From: Drosophila persimilis
Taxonomy: Eukaryota > Arthropoda > Insecta > Diptera > Drosophilidae
NCBI RefSeq assembly: GCF_003286085.1
Contig: NW_020825313.1
Span: 5,022,001 to 5,086,000 of the forward strand
DNA: 64,000 nucleotides
Direction: 5' to 3'
A program made the position numbers and the translations under genes. The notes below the pieces were generated by a model that was not told where the DNA came from, did not search any database, and was given only the letters and a program-made list of their open reading frames with translations. Shown one piece after another: positions 62,540-64,000 of this stretch. Every line of letters starts with the position of its first letter. Position 1 is the first letter of the stretch.

Positions 62540-63380
62540 ATGGGAAATAATAGTGACACTTTGATAGTTGGGGATGCTCAATCTAGTGAAAGGGTTAGTG
62601 CGAACGCAGCCAACACCCAATTCCCTGCATCGCGGATTTCCTTCATGAGGCTCAAGACTAAAGCAATTTTCGATAGGCTAGTGTCCATACGCACAGAGAT
62701 TGATCGCGAAAAGCTGCGCCAAATGGATGAATTTGATTTGCGAGGATTGCTGGAATCATTGACGGTGTTGGAATCATTGACGGTGCTGAAATCTAATTTT
62801 ATTGTGGCGCACACCAGTTTGGAGGAAGTGGATTTTGAGTCTATGTCCAGTGAACTACCAGGAAAATTTGACTCGTCCTATCATTGAGGACCATTCTACA
62901 GCGTGAGTTGGGCAATCGGTTGAAGCCCACGCGTTGTTCCACGCTTCAAATGAACCCAAGTGAATCCAACCCAATGATTATGTACATGGTCAATCGATCG
63001 CGATAGCCAAAGCTGCAGCTGCCCAAGTTCAGCGGAGACTATACAGAGTGGACAAGCTTCTATTCCATGTTCACATCTGTTATTGATAGTGAAGCTGAGC
63101 TGACTTCTATTGAGAAGTCCTGCGGTCTGTTAAAGTGGTTCTGTTTGAGCGGAGCGGCATTGGACACCATTAGTTCGTTGGAGATGAACGAGGCTAAGTA
63201 CAATACCGCATTAGATATTCTCAAAAAACGATTTGCTAATAAACATTTCATTCTACAGGCACACACTAGAGAAATATTTGGGCTGGCGCGTGGGGACTCA
63301 TCTGACTCATCTGCAGCGGACGTTTACGGACGCCGCCACCACACCTCAGATTGGAAGCGCTGGCAACTAAGGAGGAAATA
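62540..63380 (+). pseudogene. Third BEL/Pao gag (unit 2)
   Basis: ATG at 62540; open to 62887. A 3-4 bp loss near 62876 then shifts the frame, and the DUF1759-like core follows in 63067-63381. Unlike unit 1 it retains the start of the core (GGAGACTATACAGAGTGG, 63034-63051), so the two units complement each other in what they have lost. Confidence 0.75.
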
Positions 63381-64000
63381 GCTGATTGCATTTGAATATG
63401 TACAGGCAGACTCAAGCAGTTTCGTCGAATCACGATCTTCCATCCTGGGACAAAGATCGTCGTACCCTTGAAGGCATTCATAGCTCCATGCAAAAGCAAG
63501 ATGGTCAGGTTGGCAAGTCGGGGAAAACCGTGAGTACGCATCACCGAAAATCGATTGTAGCATCGTACGCTCCTGTTTCCTCCTTTGTGTGAGGGCACGA
63601 ACGGTTCAACGGTTCAAAAACTCTATCGCCGAACGATCGACACAAGGAAGCAAGAAGGCTCTTGTTATGCGTCAATTGCCTACGAAAGGTCATCACGTGA
63701 AAGATTGTAAATCGGGTCCCTACTGTACTTGCCAATCGAAGCACCGCACTGTTCTGCATTTTCTTCGCCTAACACAGACATTACATACTGTGTCTTCTAT
63801 TGATCCGCAGCCAAATCATACCGGCATTGTTGCATAGCCGCCCTCCTTGCCGCAAGCGCATATATATCCCAGCGTCCGTCTGAGCCTGTTCTATTAGCCA
63901 CCGTCGCCGTCGCTGAACAGCTTCGACTGCGAAAAACTGAGTCACTTACATCAGTCTATGGCATAGGAGATGCTAGATTCTGAACTGAAGGCATCTCAGT
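63381..64000 (+). pseudogene. Third BEL/Pao gag knuckle region (unit 2)
   Basis: The knuckle frame 63589-63837 has GHHVKDC and CQSKHRTVLH. It then reaches a protease-like scrap similar to 58080-58140 and runs off the window. Confidence 0.6.

Larger units (their letters stand above)
59773..64000. repeat. Patchwork tandem duplication, unit 2 (runs off the window)
   Basis: Repeats unit 1 from GCGCACACTC with many small indels. It carries an extra 1.2 kb at 60646-61822. The window ends before the point where the gypsy-type fragment would follow. Confidence 0.85.

Overview
The window is eukaryotic repeat-rich DNA, most probably Drosophila pericentromeric, Y or neo-Y-type heterochromatin. The clues are DINE-1/ISY/SGM-type Helitron repeats, a LOA-clade LINE, BEL/Pao LTR elements and 17.6/gypsy-type errantivirus remnants. 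This mix fits the obscura group best, but that placement is inferred from family resemblance recalled without a database. I see no convincing single-copy host gene; almost every coding stretch belongs to a transposable element and carries frameshifts, stops or truncations.

Layout. (1) 1-10745: a decayed minus-strand errantivirus (gag end, protease, RT, RNase H, integrase, env) broken by nested insertions. These are a BEL/Pao element without pol (546-5027, 349-bp LTRs, TSD gatag), a solo LTR (5741-6504, TSD gctt), a PIF/Harbinger-like MITE (8177-8932, TSD TWA) and an unresolved block (9908-10365). (2) 10036-38936: three copies of one block in the order forward, inverted, forward. The block holds an unresolved GC-rich repeat and a CR1/jockey-like LINE, into which a LOA-clade LINE inserted (9-bp TSD). 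Copy A is 10036-20763, the inverted copy B 20764-28038, and copy C 28047-38936. (3) 36283-51343: a tandem duplication of the 5' LOA/CR1 ends plus a second BEL/Pao element. Only the first unit carries a DINE-1 insertion, so the second shows the empty site. (4) 51894-54112: two DINE-1 copies head to tail. (5) 54981-64000: a tandem duplication (offset 4792 bp) of a patchwork of LINE fragments, a DINE-1 remnant and a third BEL/Pao gag; the first unit also holds a gypsy-type integrase-env fragment.

Best signals. Each of the four LOA 5' ends begins exactly at its target-site duplication with a sequence that folds as an HDV-like self-cleaving ribozyme (P1, P1.1, P2, P3, a 23-bp P4 and a candidate catalytic C). 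The A/B/C arrangement has the geometry of a DUP-TRP/INV-DUP rearrangement, made by duplicating an already dead nest of elements. The BEL element at 546-5027 appears structurally complete yet has no RT, RNase H or integrase; in that place it has a second zinc-knuckle ORF that stops at the LTR edge.

How the parts relate. The LINE and LTR ORFs supplied the machinery that built the nests (EN/RT target-primed insertion, integrase insertion with 4-5 bp TSDs). The later growth of the region was by segmental duplication, because the copies share the same frameshifts and the same TSDs. Family names are from recalled protein signatures; no search could be run.
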